This document shows positions 1 to 4,400 of a stretch of 6,046 nucleotides of DNA, piece after piece (position 1 is the stretch's first letter; each line of letters opens with the position of its first letter). Source of the stretch: Sideroxydans sp. (lineage in GTDB: Bacteria > Pseudomonadota > Gammaproteobacteria > Burkholderiales > Gallionellaceae); NCBI GenBank assembly GCA_030823965.1, contig JAVBYP010000282.1:1-6046 (forward strand). The letters run 5' to 3'. The position numbers and the translations under genes were made by a program. The notes under the pieces are model-generated. The model did not search any database, had not been told where the DNA came from, and saw nothing but the letters and a program-made list of their open reading frames with translations.

Positions 1-258
1 ATGGAACACACATCAGTTGAAGTAAGGATCGCAGAGCAAGAGGTGCGTGGCGCTGAGAGATTCTTGGCTGCCAGCCAGACGGCTCTCGAAGAATTGAAGT
101 ACGCGGAACAAGAGGCGCGCGGCTCGGTGAGATTGCTGGCCGTCTGCAAGTTCGCTAAGGACTCGGCAATGAGAGATGAAGCAGTCGCAGTACAAGCAGT
201 GAAGCGCGCAAAGGAGAAGCTTGAGCGCGTTCTGAAACAAACCGAATTGACACACTAA
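1..258 (+). CDS. Small helical protein with an internal repeat, function unknown
   Basis: The frame runs from an ATG at the first base of the window to TAA at 256-258, giving 85 residues. The true start could lie upstream, because nothing before base 1 is visible. The protein is rich in Glu, Ala, Arg, Lys and Gln with almost no Gly or Pro, so it should be mostly alpha-helical, possibly coiled coil. It has no signal peptide or membrane segment. Residues 11-25 and 35-49 are two copies of one motif (AEQEVRG and AEQEARG), offset by 24 residues. The next gene's ribosome binding site overlaps this stop codon, so the two are probably cotranslated. I do not recognise the family. Small cargo genes like this are common in phages and integrative elements, which is only a contextual hint. 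Confidence 0.6.
   Translation: MEHTSVEVRIAEQEVRGAERFLAASQTALEELKYAEQEARGSVRLLAVCKFAKDSAMRDEAVAVQAVKRAKEKLERVLKQTELTH
31..147 (+). repeat. Intragenic direct repeat, two 45-bp units
   Basis: Two 45-bp units at 31-75 and 103-147 start 72 bp apart, in frame. They match at about 33 of 45 bases by hand count and encode 15-residue motifs sharing 9 residues. Most differences in the first half are at third codon positions, as expected of an internal duplication kept under protein-level selection. Confidence 0.55.
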
Positions 259-268
259 GGAGAGCAAC

Positions 269-430
269 ATGAGCAAATTTGAAATCACCTACATCATCAC
301 CGGCATCATCTTGGGATTGCTGTGCAGCTTCGGCGGAAACATCTTCGTCCAGTTCTCGGCCTTCCTCTCTTTAATAGTAATCTACTTTTTGCGCACTATT
401 TTCGAAGCGCAATTTTTCACAGTTGGCTGA
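269..430 (+). CDS. Small membrane protein, 53 residues
   Basis: This short gene starts at ATG 269 and ends with TGA at 428-430. An AAGGAG ribosome binding site at 257-262 overlaps the stop codon of the preceding gene, which points to translational coupling. The product begins MSKFEITYIITG. Residues 6-19 and about 25-41 are strongly hydrophobic (Ile, Leu, Phe and Val runs), separated by a short polar Gly-Gly-Asn turn. This suggests a two-helix hairpin in the inner membrane. The only nearby charged residues are K3, E5, R42 and E46. There is no signal peptidase site, Cys pair or enzymatic motif. Proteins of this size and shape in mobile elements include holin-like, entry-exclusion and toxin peptides, but nothing here decides between them. 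Confidence 0.55.
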   Translation: MSKFEITYIITGIILGLLCSFGGNIFVQFSAFLSLIVIYFLRTIFEAQFFTVG

Positions 431-431
431 A

Positions 432-674
432 ATGGCTCAGTGCATCACCTGCTCAGCTTACTCGCCAGATATCCCGCACCTCGGCCAAGGCAAGTGCGTG
501 AAGTCATCGGATCGGAAAGATGCGATGGCTATTCATAACTGTGAACGGTGGAGGCTTGGCCCGATGGACAGCGTTAAGTCGCGGTCGATGCGCAGGATGA
601 TTTTTGATGTGAATGGGCACGCCGTTCTTCCACCAAGGAAAAATCAAATAGTGCAGAAAAACGCATCTTCTTGA
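432..674 (+). CDS. Small four-cysteine protein, possibly zinc-binding
   Basis: An ATG at 432 lies one base after the stop of the membrane-protein gene, giving 80 residues to TGA at 672-674. A TTG at 423 in the same frame could add three residues and overlap the upstream gene. I prefer the ATG, although neither has a clear ribosome binding site, so translation probably depends on coupling. Four cysteines (C4, C7, C22, C37) are spaced C-x2-C-x14-C-x14-C, with an aromatic residue after the last one (CERW). This spacing suits a small treble-clef or ribbon-like zinc site. The C-terminal half is basic (RSMRRM, PPRKNQ). Cys-rich proteins of this type are often found in phages and integrative elements. 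The zinc binding and any nucleic-acid role are inferences. Confidence 0.55.
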   Translation: MAQCITCSAYSPDIPHLGQGKCVKSSDRKDAMAIHNCERWRLGPMDSVKSRSMRRMIFDVNGHAVLPPRKNQIVQKNASS

Positions 675-689
675 ATCCAAATTTGGATT
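674..689. promoter_or_regulatory. Perfect 16-bp palindrome, candidate operator
   Basis: AATCCAAATTTGGATT is its own reverse complement over 16 bp with no spacer. It begins on the last base of the preceding stop codon and lies 60 bp upstream of the 750 gene. With no loop it is a poor RNA hairpin, so a dimeric DNA-binding protein site is more likely than a terminator. A TTGAAA that could serve as a -35 box starts on its last base (689-694), but no convincing -10 box follows. Confidence 0.4.
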
Positions 690-749
690 TGAAAGTTGTA
701 CATTTAACAGTGTGGTGACCAACAATCATTCAACAAGAAAAGGATAGAA

Positions 750-1394
750 ATGAGCTCTACAACGACGGCGGGGATGGATAAAGATAAGGTAATTATCACT
801 GTATCAAATATGGGCGAGAAGCAAACTTTCGAATGGCCGATTCTCCATAGGACTGAGAAGGCAATCCAAGTAAGCACCGTAGGCGGGGTGGTATGGCTCC
901 CTCTTTGGCAGTGGAGAGATGTCAATACTACGATTCGAACTGACGATTCATTGATGACGAAGTTTCGCGATGAGTTCTTGAAAAAACTAGCTGCAGCAAC
1001 AACACGAGACTCTGTGACGGTTAAGCGTTCAGGCAAAGGAACAACTTTAAAAAGTGGCAAGTTCAAGGTGAAAGTAATCCGCAAGGCTTGTGATCCTACT
1101 TTGGACGTTGAGCTATGGTCGTCTGAAGTCGTTGAGCGATGCTTCACACTCCCAGTCAGTCAAATATTTAGTGAGGATGGTGAGTCACGCGCACCGATTT
1201 GGTTGTTCAAGAATCATTTGGAAAAAAACGAGCGATTAGTCAGCGAAAAATGGGATGGCATTGATGCAATTGCCAAACAGATTGACGATGTGTTTGTGTC
1301 TTTGAAACAGCAAACTCTTGAAAAAAGAAGGGCGGAAGCAAAGGCTCGCTTAGAAGCCACCAAGGCGCGTCATCTGGCGTATACAAACAAATAA
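750..1394 (+). CDS. Hypothetical protein, 214 residues, with a charged C-terminal helix
   Basis: The start at ATG 750 is supported by an AAAGGA ribosome binding site at 739-744, five bases upstream. The protein appears soluble, with no signal peptide or membrane segment. Residues 13-55 look like a small beta-rich domain, with alternating hydrophobic strands and a WLPLWQW segment. The pattern of a 'TEKAIQV' strand followed by 'VWLP' resembles short beta domains I associate with plasmid and phage hypotheticals. Residues 95-145 hold a second beta-type region (KFKVKVIRKA). Residues 160-214 are strongly helical and basic (EKRRAEAKARLEATKAR), possibly a coiled coil or a nucleic-acid contact. I do not recognise the family. 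A candidate operator lies upstream and a strong terminator downstream, so the gene is probably monocistronic. Confidence 0.65.
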   Translation: MSSTTTAGMDKDKVIITVSNMGEKQTFEWPILHRTEKAIQVSTVGGVVWLPLWQWRDVNTTIRTDDSLMTKFRDEFLKKLAAATTRDSVTVKRSGKGTTLKSGKFKVKVIRKACDPTLDVELWSSEVVERCFTLPVSQIFSEDGESRAPIWLFKNHLEKNERLVSEKWDGIDAIAKQIDDVFVSLKQQTLEKRRAEAKARLEATKARHLAYTNK

Positions 1395-1398
1395 AAGC

Positions 1399-1426
1399 AG
1401 TCCAACAAACGACTATTTGTCGGACA
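1399..1426. promoter_or_regulatory. Candidate serine-recombinase crossover site
   Basis: A 28-bp imperfect inverted repeat has arms GTCCAACAAA (1400-1409) and TTTGTCGGAC (1416-1425), complementary at 9 of 10 positions. Crossover sites of Tn3-family resolvases are 28 bp with inverted half-sites beginning near TGTCC/TGTCG, and they lie about 100 bp upstream of the resolvase gene. Here the recombinase begins at 1518. The central dinucleotide would be AC (1412-1413), which is asymmetric. Further half-site-like copies are GTCCAACAA at 1471-1479 and GTCCATGAA at 1483-1491. The assignment is inferred from size, motif and position. As RNA the repeat could also form a hairpin. Confidence 0.35.
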
Positions 1427-1432
1427 CAGGAG

Positions 1433-1459
1433 AAGGGTGGGGCAGTCCCACCCTTTTTT
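1433..1459 (+). terminator. Rho-independent terminator after the 750 gene
   Basis: A perfect 9-bp stem pairs AAGGGTGGG (1433-1441) with CCCACCCTT (1447-1455) around the five-base loop GCAGT. Four more T residues follow the stem. It lies 39 bp after the stop of the unknown 214-residue protein and isolates the recombinase gene from upstream transcription. Confidence 0.85.
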
Positions 1460-1517
1460 GAACCTAAAGTGTCCAACAACCCGTCCATGAATCTGTGTTT
1501 GAAAAAGGAGTGAGTAA

Positions 1518-2084
1518 ATGAACAAATCGACAAGAATCGGCTATGCGCGAGTATCAACGGCCGACCAGAATCTGGATCTGCAAAATGATGCGCTGATGAA
1601 AGCCGGCTGTACCCACATCTATTCAGATGTGAAAAGCGGCAAGAATGCCGACCGCGTTGAATTGGAACACTGTCTGAAAGCTCTGCGCGCTGGCGACACC
1701 CTGGTTGTGTGGCGACTGGATCGCCTCGGTCGCAGCTTGGCCGATCTGGTACGCATCTTGGGTGACCTTGAATCGAAGAGCGTAGCCTTCGCATCGTTGA
1801 CGGAAGCGATAGACACCTCGACCGCCGCAGGCAAGTTAATGATGCACATGGTCGCTTCGTTTGCCGAGTTCGAGCGCAATCTGATTCGGGAGCGCACAAA
1901 CGAGGGATTGAAAGCTGCTCGTGCGCGAGGCCGTGTTGGTGGGCGAAAGGAAAAGCTGGATGAGAAACAGAAGCGAGAGATTCGGGCGCTACTCACAGAT
2001 CCACAGATCACCGTGAAGGATGTCTGTCAGAAGTACAGCATCAGTCGCTCTACCTACTACGCGCAAATTGGGGCGGTATCTTGA
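1518..2084 (+). CDS. Serine recombinase (resolvase/invertase family)
   Basis: This 188-residue site-specific recombinase cuts and rejoins DNA through a serine-DNA phosphodiester intermediate. The N-terminal catalytic domain shows IGYARVSTADQNLDLQ, with the nucleophile at S13 and the usual Y9 and R11. The conserved WRLDRLGRS follows at 65-73 (D68, R69, R72), and FAEFERNLIRERT at 115-127 begins the long dimer helix. G138-GGRK marks the hinge. Residues 146-188 form the DNA-binding domain, with a helix-turn-helix around VCQKYSISRSTYYAQI. The length is typical of Tn3-type resolvases and DNA invertases, and much shorter than large serine integrases. AAAAAGGAG at 1502-1510 is the ribosome binding site for ATG 1518. 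All catalytic residues are present, so it should be active. Sequence alone does not tell resolvase from invertase. A candidate crossover site lies upstream, and no transposase is in view. Confidence 0.93.
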   Translation: MNKSTRIGYARVSTADQNLDLQNDALMKAGCTHIYSDVKSGKNADRVELEHCLKALRAGDTLVVWRLDRLGRSLADLVRILGDLESKSVAFASLTEAIDTSTAAGKLMMHMVASFAEFERNLIRERTNEGLKAARARGRVGGRKEKLDEKQKREIRALLTDPQITVKDVCQKYSISRSTYYAQIGAVS

Positions 2085-2144
2085 GATTGAGTCTGGTAGT
2101 ATCTAGCTCAATATGGAATTGGCTTTTCAACATCGCAGAAGTGG

Positions 2145-2166
2145 TTTGCGTGACTTTTGCGTGACT
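2145..2166. repeat. Two tandem 11-bp direct repeats
   Basis: TTTGCGTGACT occurs twice back to back (2145-2155 and 2156-2166), followed by TT as if beginning a third unit. The 11-bp period puts both copies on about the same face of the helix. Together with the repeats at 2179-2196, it lies just inside the tRNA-fragment junction, where integrase arm or excisionase sites would be expected. That role is inferred. Confidence 0.6.
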
Positions 2167-2178
2167 TTCCCAACATCC

Positions 2179-2196
2179 ATAGGCATTAATAGGCAT
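2179..2196. repeat. Two ATAGGCAT direct repeats with 10-bp period
   Basis: ATAGGCAT occurs at 2179-2186 and 2189-2196, separated by TA. The one-turn spacing suits cooperative binding of a small protein such as an excisionase. It lies about 60 bp from the tRNA-derived core. The function is not shown by the sequence. Confidence 0.5.
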
Positions 2197-2207
2197 GTTG
2201 ATCGTGT

Positions 2208-2243
2208 GTTCCACTCGTAACTAATTGATATATAATGCGCGCG
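2208..2243 (+). promoter_or_regulatory. tRNA-type promoter, copy A
   Basis: A perfect TATAAT lies at 2231-2236, followed immediately by a GCGCGCG discriminator (2237-2243). GC-rich discriminators are typical of stringently controlled stable-RNA promoters. The -35 region is weak: GTTCCA at 2208-2213 gives a 17-bp spacer but only three consensus matches. From CACTCGTAA (2212) through GCGCGCG the sequence matches copy B (4369-4400) at 29 of 32 bases. It drives transcription toward the tRNA-Arg fragment and the 2311 terminator. Confidence 0.6.
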
Positions 2244-2256
2244 ATTTTTTGAAACA

Positions 2257-2303
2257 GGCTACGAACCAAGGGGTCAGGAGTTCGAATCTCTTCGGGCGCA
2301 CCA
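2257..2303 (+). pseudogene. 3' half of tRNA-Arg(ACG), candidate attR core
   Basis: The segment begins at GGCTACGAACC, where CTACGAA is the anticodon loop of tRNA-Arg(ACG), and runs to an encoded CCA end (2301-2303). The T arm is intact: AGGAG (2276-2280), loop TTCGAAT, CTCTT, with one G-T wobble. The 3' acceptor strand CGGGCGC (2293-2299) and discriminator A are present. The 5' half, with the D arm and the 5' side of the anticodon stem, is absent. Only 13 unrelated bases separate it from the promoter. GCGCGCG at 2237-2243 could pair with the acceptor strand at six of seven positions, but no D arm fits, so a functional tRNA is unlikely. Loss of everything upstream of the anticodon loop is the usual scar left at the distal end of an element integrated at that loop. 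An intact copy would then lie beyond the left window edge. Confidence 0.75.
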
Positions 2304-2310
2304 ACAAGAT

Positions 2311-2336
2311 AAAGGCTTCCAGTGATGGAAGCCTTT
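2311..2336 (+). terminator. Terminator after tRNA-Arg fragment A
   Basis: A perfect 10-bp stem pairs AAAGGCTTCC (2311-2320) with GGAAGCCTTT (2327-2336) around the loop AGTGAT, followed by the T-rich ATTGCTTT. It starts eight bases after the encoded CCA end, as expected for the original tRNA gene's terminator. Confidence 0.8.
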
Positions 2337-2479
2337 ATTGCTTTCTAGGTTTGAGAGATTTTTTCATTTAGTTCTGCATGTCGCCTTGGCGATTTAAGTT
2401 GTTAGCTGTCGTTAATGACAGCCTTCTGGATTCGTTAATGATTTAGTCAAAGAAGCGCATTCAATCCTCTCGGCAGAAC
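2337..2479. other. Non-coding stretch with a small hairpin and a 10-bp direct repeat
   Basis: I see no gene here. GCTGTC (2405-2410) and GACAGC (2417-2422) form a 6-bp hairpin with loop GTTAAT. TCGTTAATGA occurs at 2409-2418, inside that hairpin, and again at 2432-2441. The hairpin lacks a T run, so it is not an obvious terminator. The repeat could be a protein site or chance. Confidence 0.35.
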
Positions 2480-2690
2480 TCAGAACCGCTTGATCAGCTC
2501 GGCACAGCGTGTGCTGGTCATCCAAATGTCGATGACTTTTACTCGGCCATTCGACAGAACAATGAATTCCCCGCGAAGGCGACCGGGCGTTACGCTAGAT
2601 TGACATTGACTGGTCAAGCATGGAAAAGGATACTGCGTGCCGTGCGGTTGGATGTCCCCTCCGTTTAACGTATAGACCTCCTGTGATTCT
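2480..2690 (-). pseudogene. Possible degraded minus-strand coding fragment
   Basis: On the minus strand a frame is open from 2770 down to TGA at 2480-2482. Its only ATG is in the last 14 codons and no start with a ribosome binding site is usable, so any gene here has lost its 5' end. The part outside the diguanylate cyclase gene (2480-2690) reads like real protein near its end. GEFIVLSNGRVKVIDIW has alternating beta-strand hydrophobicity, followed by a helical CAELIKRF. By hand count about 64 percent of its last 39 codons end in G or C. An AGGAGG at 2676-2681 (minus) precedes no start codon. I do not recognise the family. The plus strand also has an open frame over part of this stretch (about 2445-2668), so chance remains possible. 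Confidence 0.3.
2606..2634 (+). promoter_or_regulatory. Candidate sigma-70 promoter for the GGDEF-ATPase pair
   Basis: TTGACT (2606-2611, five of six consensus) is separated by 17 bp from GATACT (2629-2634, four of six). Transcription would start near 2641, about 50 bases before the proposed GTG start. A perfect TTGACA at 2600-2605 lies in the wrong spacing for this -10 box. No other promoter is visible between the 2311 terminator and the gene. Confidence 0.4.
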
Positions 2691-3485
2691 GTGGCTTCTG
2701 CGATTGACTCTGCTGTGATTCGACTTAGCGATCTGCGCCTAGACGACGCGCGTGCCTTGCTTGAGCACGATCAATCGAGCGAACTTCCTAAGTTGGAAGA
2801 CTCACCAGTTGTTTACATGCAAAGCATCCTAGACGGATTGTGCGAGCTTTCCTTGCGTGATCCGCTGACGGGGTTGTCCAACCGGCGTCATTTCAATCAC
2901 CTGCTCAACCGCGAGATCGAATCGGTCGCGCGTTCCGGCGAATCGGTCTTGTTGCTGATCATGGATATCGACCACTTCAAAAAGGTCAACGATACCTACG
3001 GTCACCATGCGGGCGATCTGGTGTTGCAGGCGGTCTCCAAGTGTCTGGCATCCTGCGTGCGACCGATGGATACCGTGTCGCGCTTCGGCGGCGAAGAGTT
3101 CGCCGCCATCCTGCCCAATTGCCCAAGTTCATTCGGCCCTGTCGTGGCGGAGCGTATCCGCGAGGCAGTGGCTGCGCTTGCCATCACCGTGTCACCGTCG
3201 GAAACGATACAGGTCACCATCAGTATCGGCGGTGCCTATGCGCCTGAATGGGTGCGCTCGACGATAGAGCTGTGGACCGAACGCGCGGACGAACAGCTCT
3301 ACCGTGCGAAATCGTCGGGTCGCAACCGTGTTTTCATTGAAGAACAGCGTGGTGTTGCCGTTAGTGCAGATGAAAAGGGAATGTTGTTCGGGCATCTCCT
3401 ATTGGGTGATCCTGCATCCGCAAGCATTGCAGGTGACACTTCGAGCAGTGCAGTGGCAGACACTGAAATGAACAGGGCGAATTGA
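2691..3485 (+). CDS. Diguanylate cyclase (GGDEF domain), soluble
   Basis: The product makes the second messenger cyclic di-GMP from two GTP. The GGDEF domain spans about residues 52-216: RDPLTGLSNRR at 56-66, metal-binding D92 in MDIDHFKK, VNDTYGH at 99-105, and the active-site GGEEF at 133-137. An RxxD motif (R124-P-M-D127) lies exactly five residues before GGEEF, which is the product-inhibition I-site, so feedback control is expected. There are no membrane segments and no recognised sensor domain. About 50 N-terminal residues and a 48-residue C-terminal tail (with SADEKGMLFGH) flank the domain. The 264 residues assume GTG 2691, the first start after an in-frame TAG at 2673. It has no ribosome binding site, and the next ATG is at 2817, so the start is uncertain. 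The gene ends two bases before the ATPase gene, indicating one operon. I recall similar proteins paired with MinD-like ATPases in betaproteobacteria, from memory only. Confidence 0.9.
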   Translation: MASAIDSAVIRLSDLRLDDARALLEHDQSSELPKLEDSPVVYMQSILDGLCELSLRDPLTGLSNRRHFNHLLNREIESVARSGESVLLLIMDIDHFKKVNDTYGHHAGDLVLQAVSKCLASCVRPMDTVSRFGGEEFAAILPNCPSSFGPVVAERIREAVAALAITVSPSETIQVTISIGGAYAPEWVRSTIELWTERADEQLYRAKSSGRNRVFIEEQRGVAVSADEKGMLFGHLLLGDPASASIAGDTSSSAVADTEMNRAN

Positions 3486-3487
3486 AG

Positions 3488-4324
3488 ATGAGCGAAGTAT
3501 CGAATCCACCACAAGTCGCAGCAGTTGAACCGACGTTGGCACTCAATTCGCGCAGCAAGGTGATCGCAGTCACCAGCGGCAAGGGCGGCGTCGGCAAGAC
3601 TTTCGTCTCAGCTAATCTGGCTGCCGCACTGGCCAAGCGCGGATTACGCGTGCTGGTGCTGGACGCCGACCTAGGGTTGGCGAATCTGGATGTAGTGCTC
3701 AATCTCTATCCCAAGATCACCTTGCATGATGTCTTCACCGGAAAGTCCAAACTGGAAGATGCGATCTACAAGGCACCGGGCGGTTTCTCGGTACTGTTGG
3801 CTGGTTCCGGCATGGTGGAATATTCGCGTCTGGCCCCCGAAGTGCGCGACGATTTCCTGCGCATCATGGAAAGTCTGGTGCCGAACTACGACATCGTGCT
3901 GCTGGACACTGGGGCGGGTATCTCGGACGTGGTGCTGTTCGCAGTGTCCATGGCTTCCGAAGTGCTGCTGGTGGCGACACCAGAGCCGACTGCGCTGACC
4001 GATGCCTATGCCACCATCAAGGTGTTAGGCGCGCAACAGAAGCGCCAAAGCATACGTATGGTCATCAATCAGGTGGCGCGCACCGGAGATGGCACTGCCA
4101 TCACCACACAGTTGCAGCAAGTGTTGGATCGCTTCGTTAACAAGGATTCCGAACATCCGCTGAAACTGATCCACATGGGCGACATCCCCGTCGATCCTGC
4201 GGTACGTCAAGCCATCATGAAGCGCCAATTGCTGGCGCAATCCGATCCGGGTTGTCCAGCGGCTCTCTCGCTCACGCAACTGGCGAGCAAAGTGGAAAGC
4301 GCTGTGATCAAGCACGGCTCGTGA
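3488..4324 (+). CDS. MinD/ParA-family ATPase, FlhG (FleN)-like
   Basis: This 278-residue deviant-Walker P-loop ATPase probably acts as an ATP-dependent dimer that positions or counts a cellular structure, by analogy with FlhG/FleN (polar flagella) and MinD (division site). VIAVTSGKGGVGKTF carries the deviant Walker A at 30-38, with signature K32 and K37. LDADLGLANLD follows at 58-68 (switch I) and DIVLLDTGAGI at 135-145 (Walker B and switch II). The order and wording of these motifs, including EPTALTDAYATIKVL, are closest to FlhG. The C terminus (LASKVESAVIKHGS) is not an obvious MinD-type membrane-targeting helix. ATG 3488 lies two bases after the diguanylate cyclase stop, with AGGG at 3474-3477 as a weak binding site. 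A TTG at 3482 would overlap that stop and add two residues. The tight linkage suggests a c-di-GMP-related job. No flagellar gene is in the window, so no symbol is given. Confidence 0.85.
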   Translation: MSEVSNPPQVAAVEPTLALNSRSKVIAVTSGKGGVGKTFVSANLAAALAKRGLRVLVLDADLGLANLDVVLNLYPKITLHDVFTGKSKLEDAIYKAPGGFSVLLAGSGMVEYSRLAPEVRDDFLRIMESLVPNYDIVLLDTGAGISDVVLFAVSMASEVLLVATPEPTALTDAYATIKVLGAQQKRQSIRMVINQVARTGDGTAITTQLQQVLDRFVNKDSEHPLKLIHMGDIPVDPAVRQAIMKRQLLAQSDPGCPAALSLTQLASKVESAVIKHGS

Positions 4325-4364
4325 TACCGGAATTTATTAGAAGCAAATCCTCTTGCGGGTGCAT

Positions 4365-4400
4365 ATGTCACTCGTAAGCACTTGATATATAATGCGCGCG
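4365..4400 (+). promoter_or_regulatory. tRNA-type promoter, copy B
   Basis: TATAAT (4388-4393) is followed at once by GCGCGCG (4394-4400). ATGTCA at 4365-4370 is a four-of-six -35 box at 17-bp spacing, better than in copy A. The block 4369-4400 matches copy A at 29 of 32 bases. It starts about 40 bases after the ATPase stop codon, and no terminator lies in between. Transcripts from the operon would therefore run into this unit. Confidence 0.55.

Noticed and set aside
423..431. TTG start for the four-Cys protein
   Set aside because: The in-frame ATG nine bases later, one base after the upstream stop, is a more usual coupled start.
704..1147. Minus-strand frame of 147 codons
   Set aside because: It overlaps the 750 gene, which has a good ribosome binding site and terminator, while the minus frame has neither.
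1400..1425. Inverted repeat as a second terminator of the 750 gene
   Set aside because: It has an internal mismatch and no T run, and a much better terminator follows at 1433-1459.
1240..1899. Long open minus-strand frame of 219 codons
   Set aside because: It lies opposite the recombinase gene and the terminator, has low-complexity Arg/Ser/Pro-rich composition, and crosses two well-supported plus-strand features. It is a shadow.
2145..2196. CRISPR-like repeats
   Set aside because: Only two copies each, with no or 2-bp spacing between them and no cas genes.
2237..2303. A complete but unusual tRNA lacking a D arm
   Set aside because: GCGCGCG can pair with the acceptor strand at six of seven positions, but GCGCGCG is better explained as the promoter discriminator directly abutting TATAAT. 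The anticodon stem has only two pairs.
2600..2605. Perfect TTGACA as the -35 box of the cyclase promoter
   Set aside because: The sequence 16-18 bp downstream is not a -10 box; the overlapping TTGACT at 2606 has a 17-bp spacer to GATACT.
3482..3487. TTG start for the ATPase
   Set aside because: ATG at 3488 is a normal start and loses only two residues; TTG 3482 has no better ribosome binding site.
3361..3702. Minus-strand frame spanning the cyclase/ATPase junction
   Set aside because: It runs opposite the Walker A region and the conserved C-terminal tail of two certain genes, with Ser/Ala/Thr-rich shadow composition.
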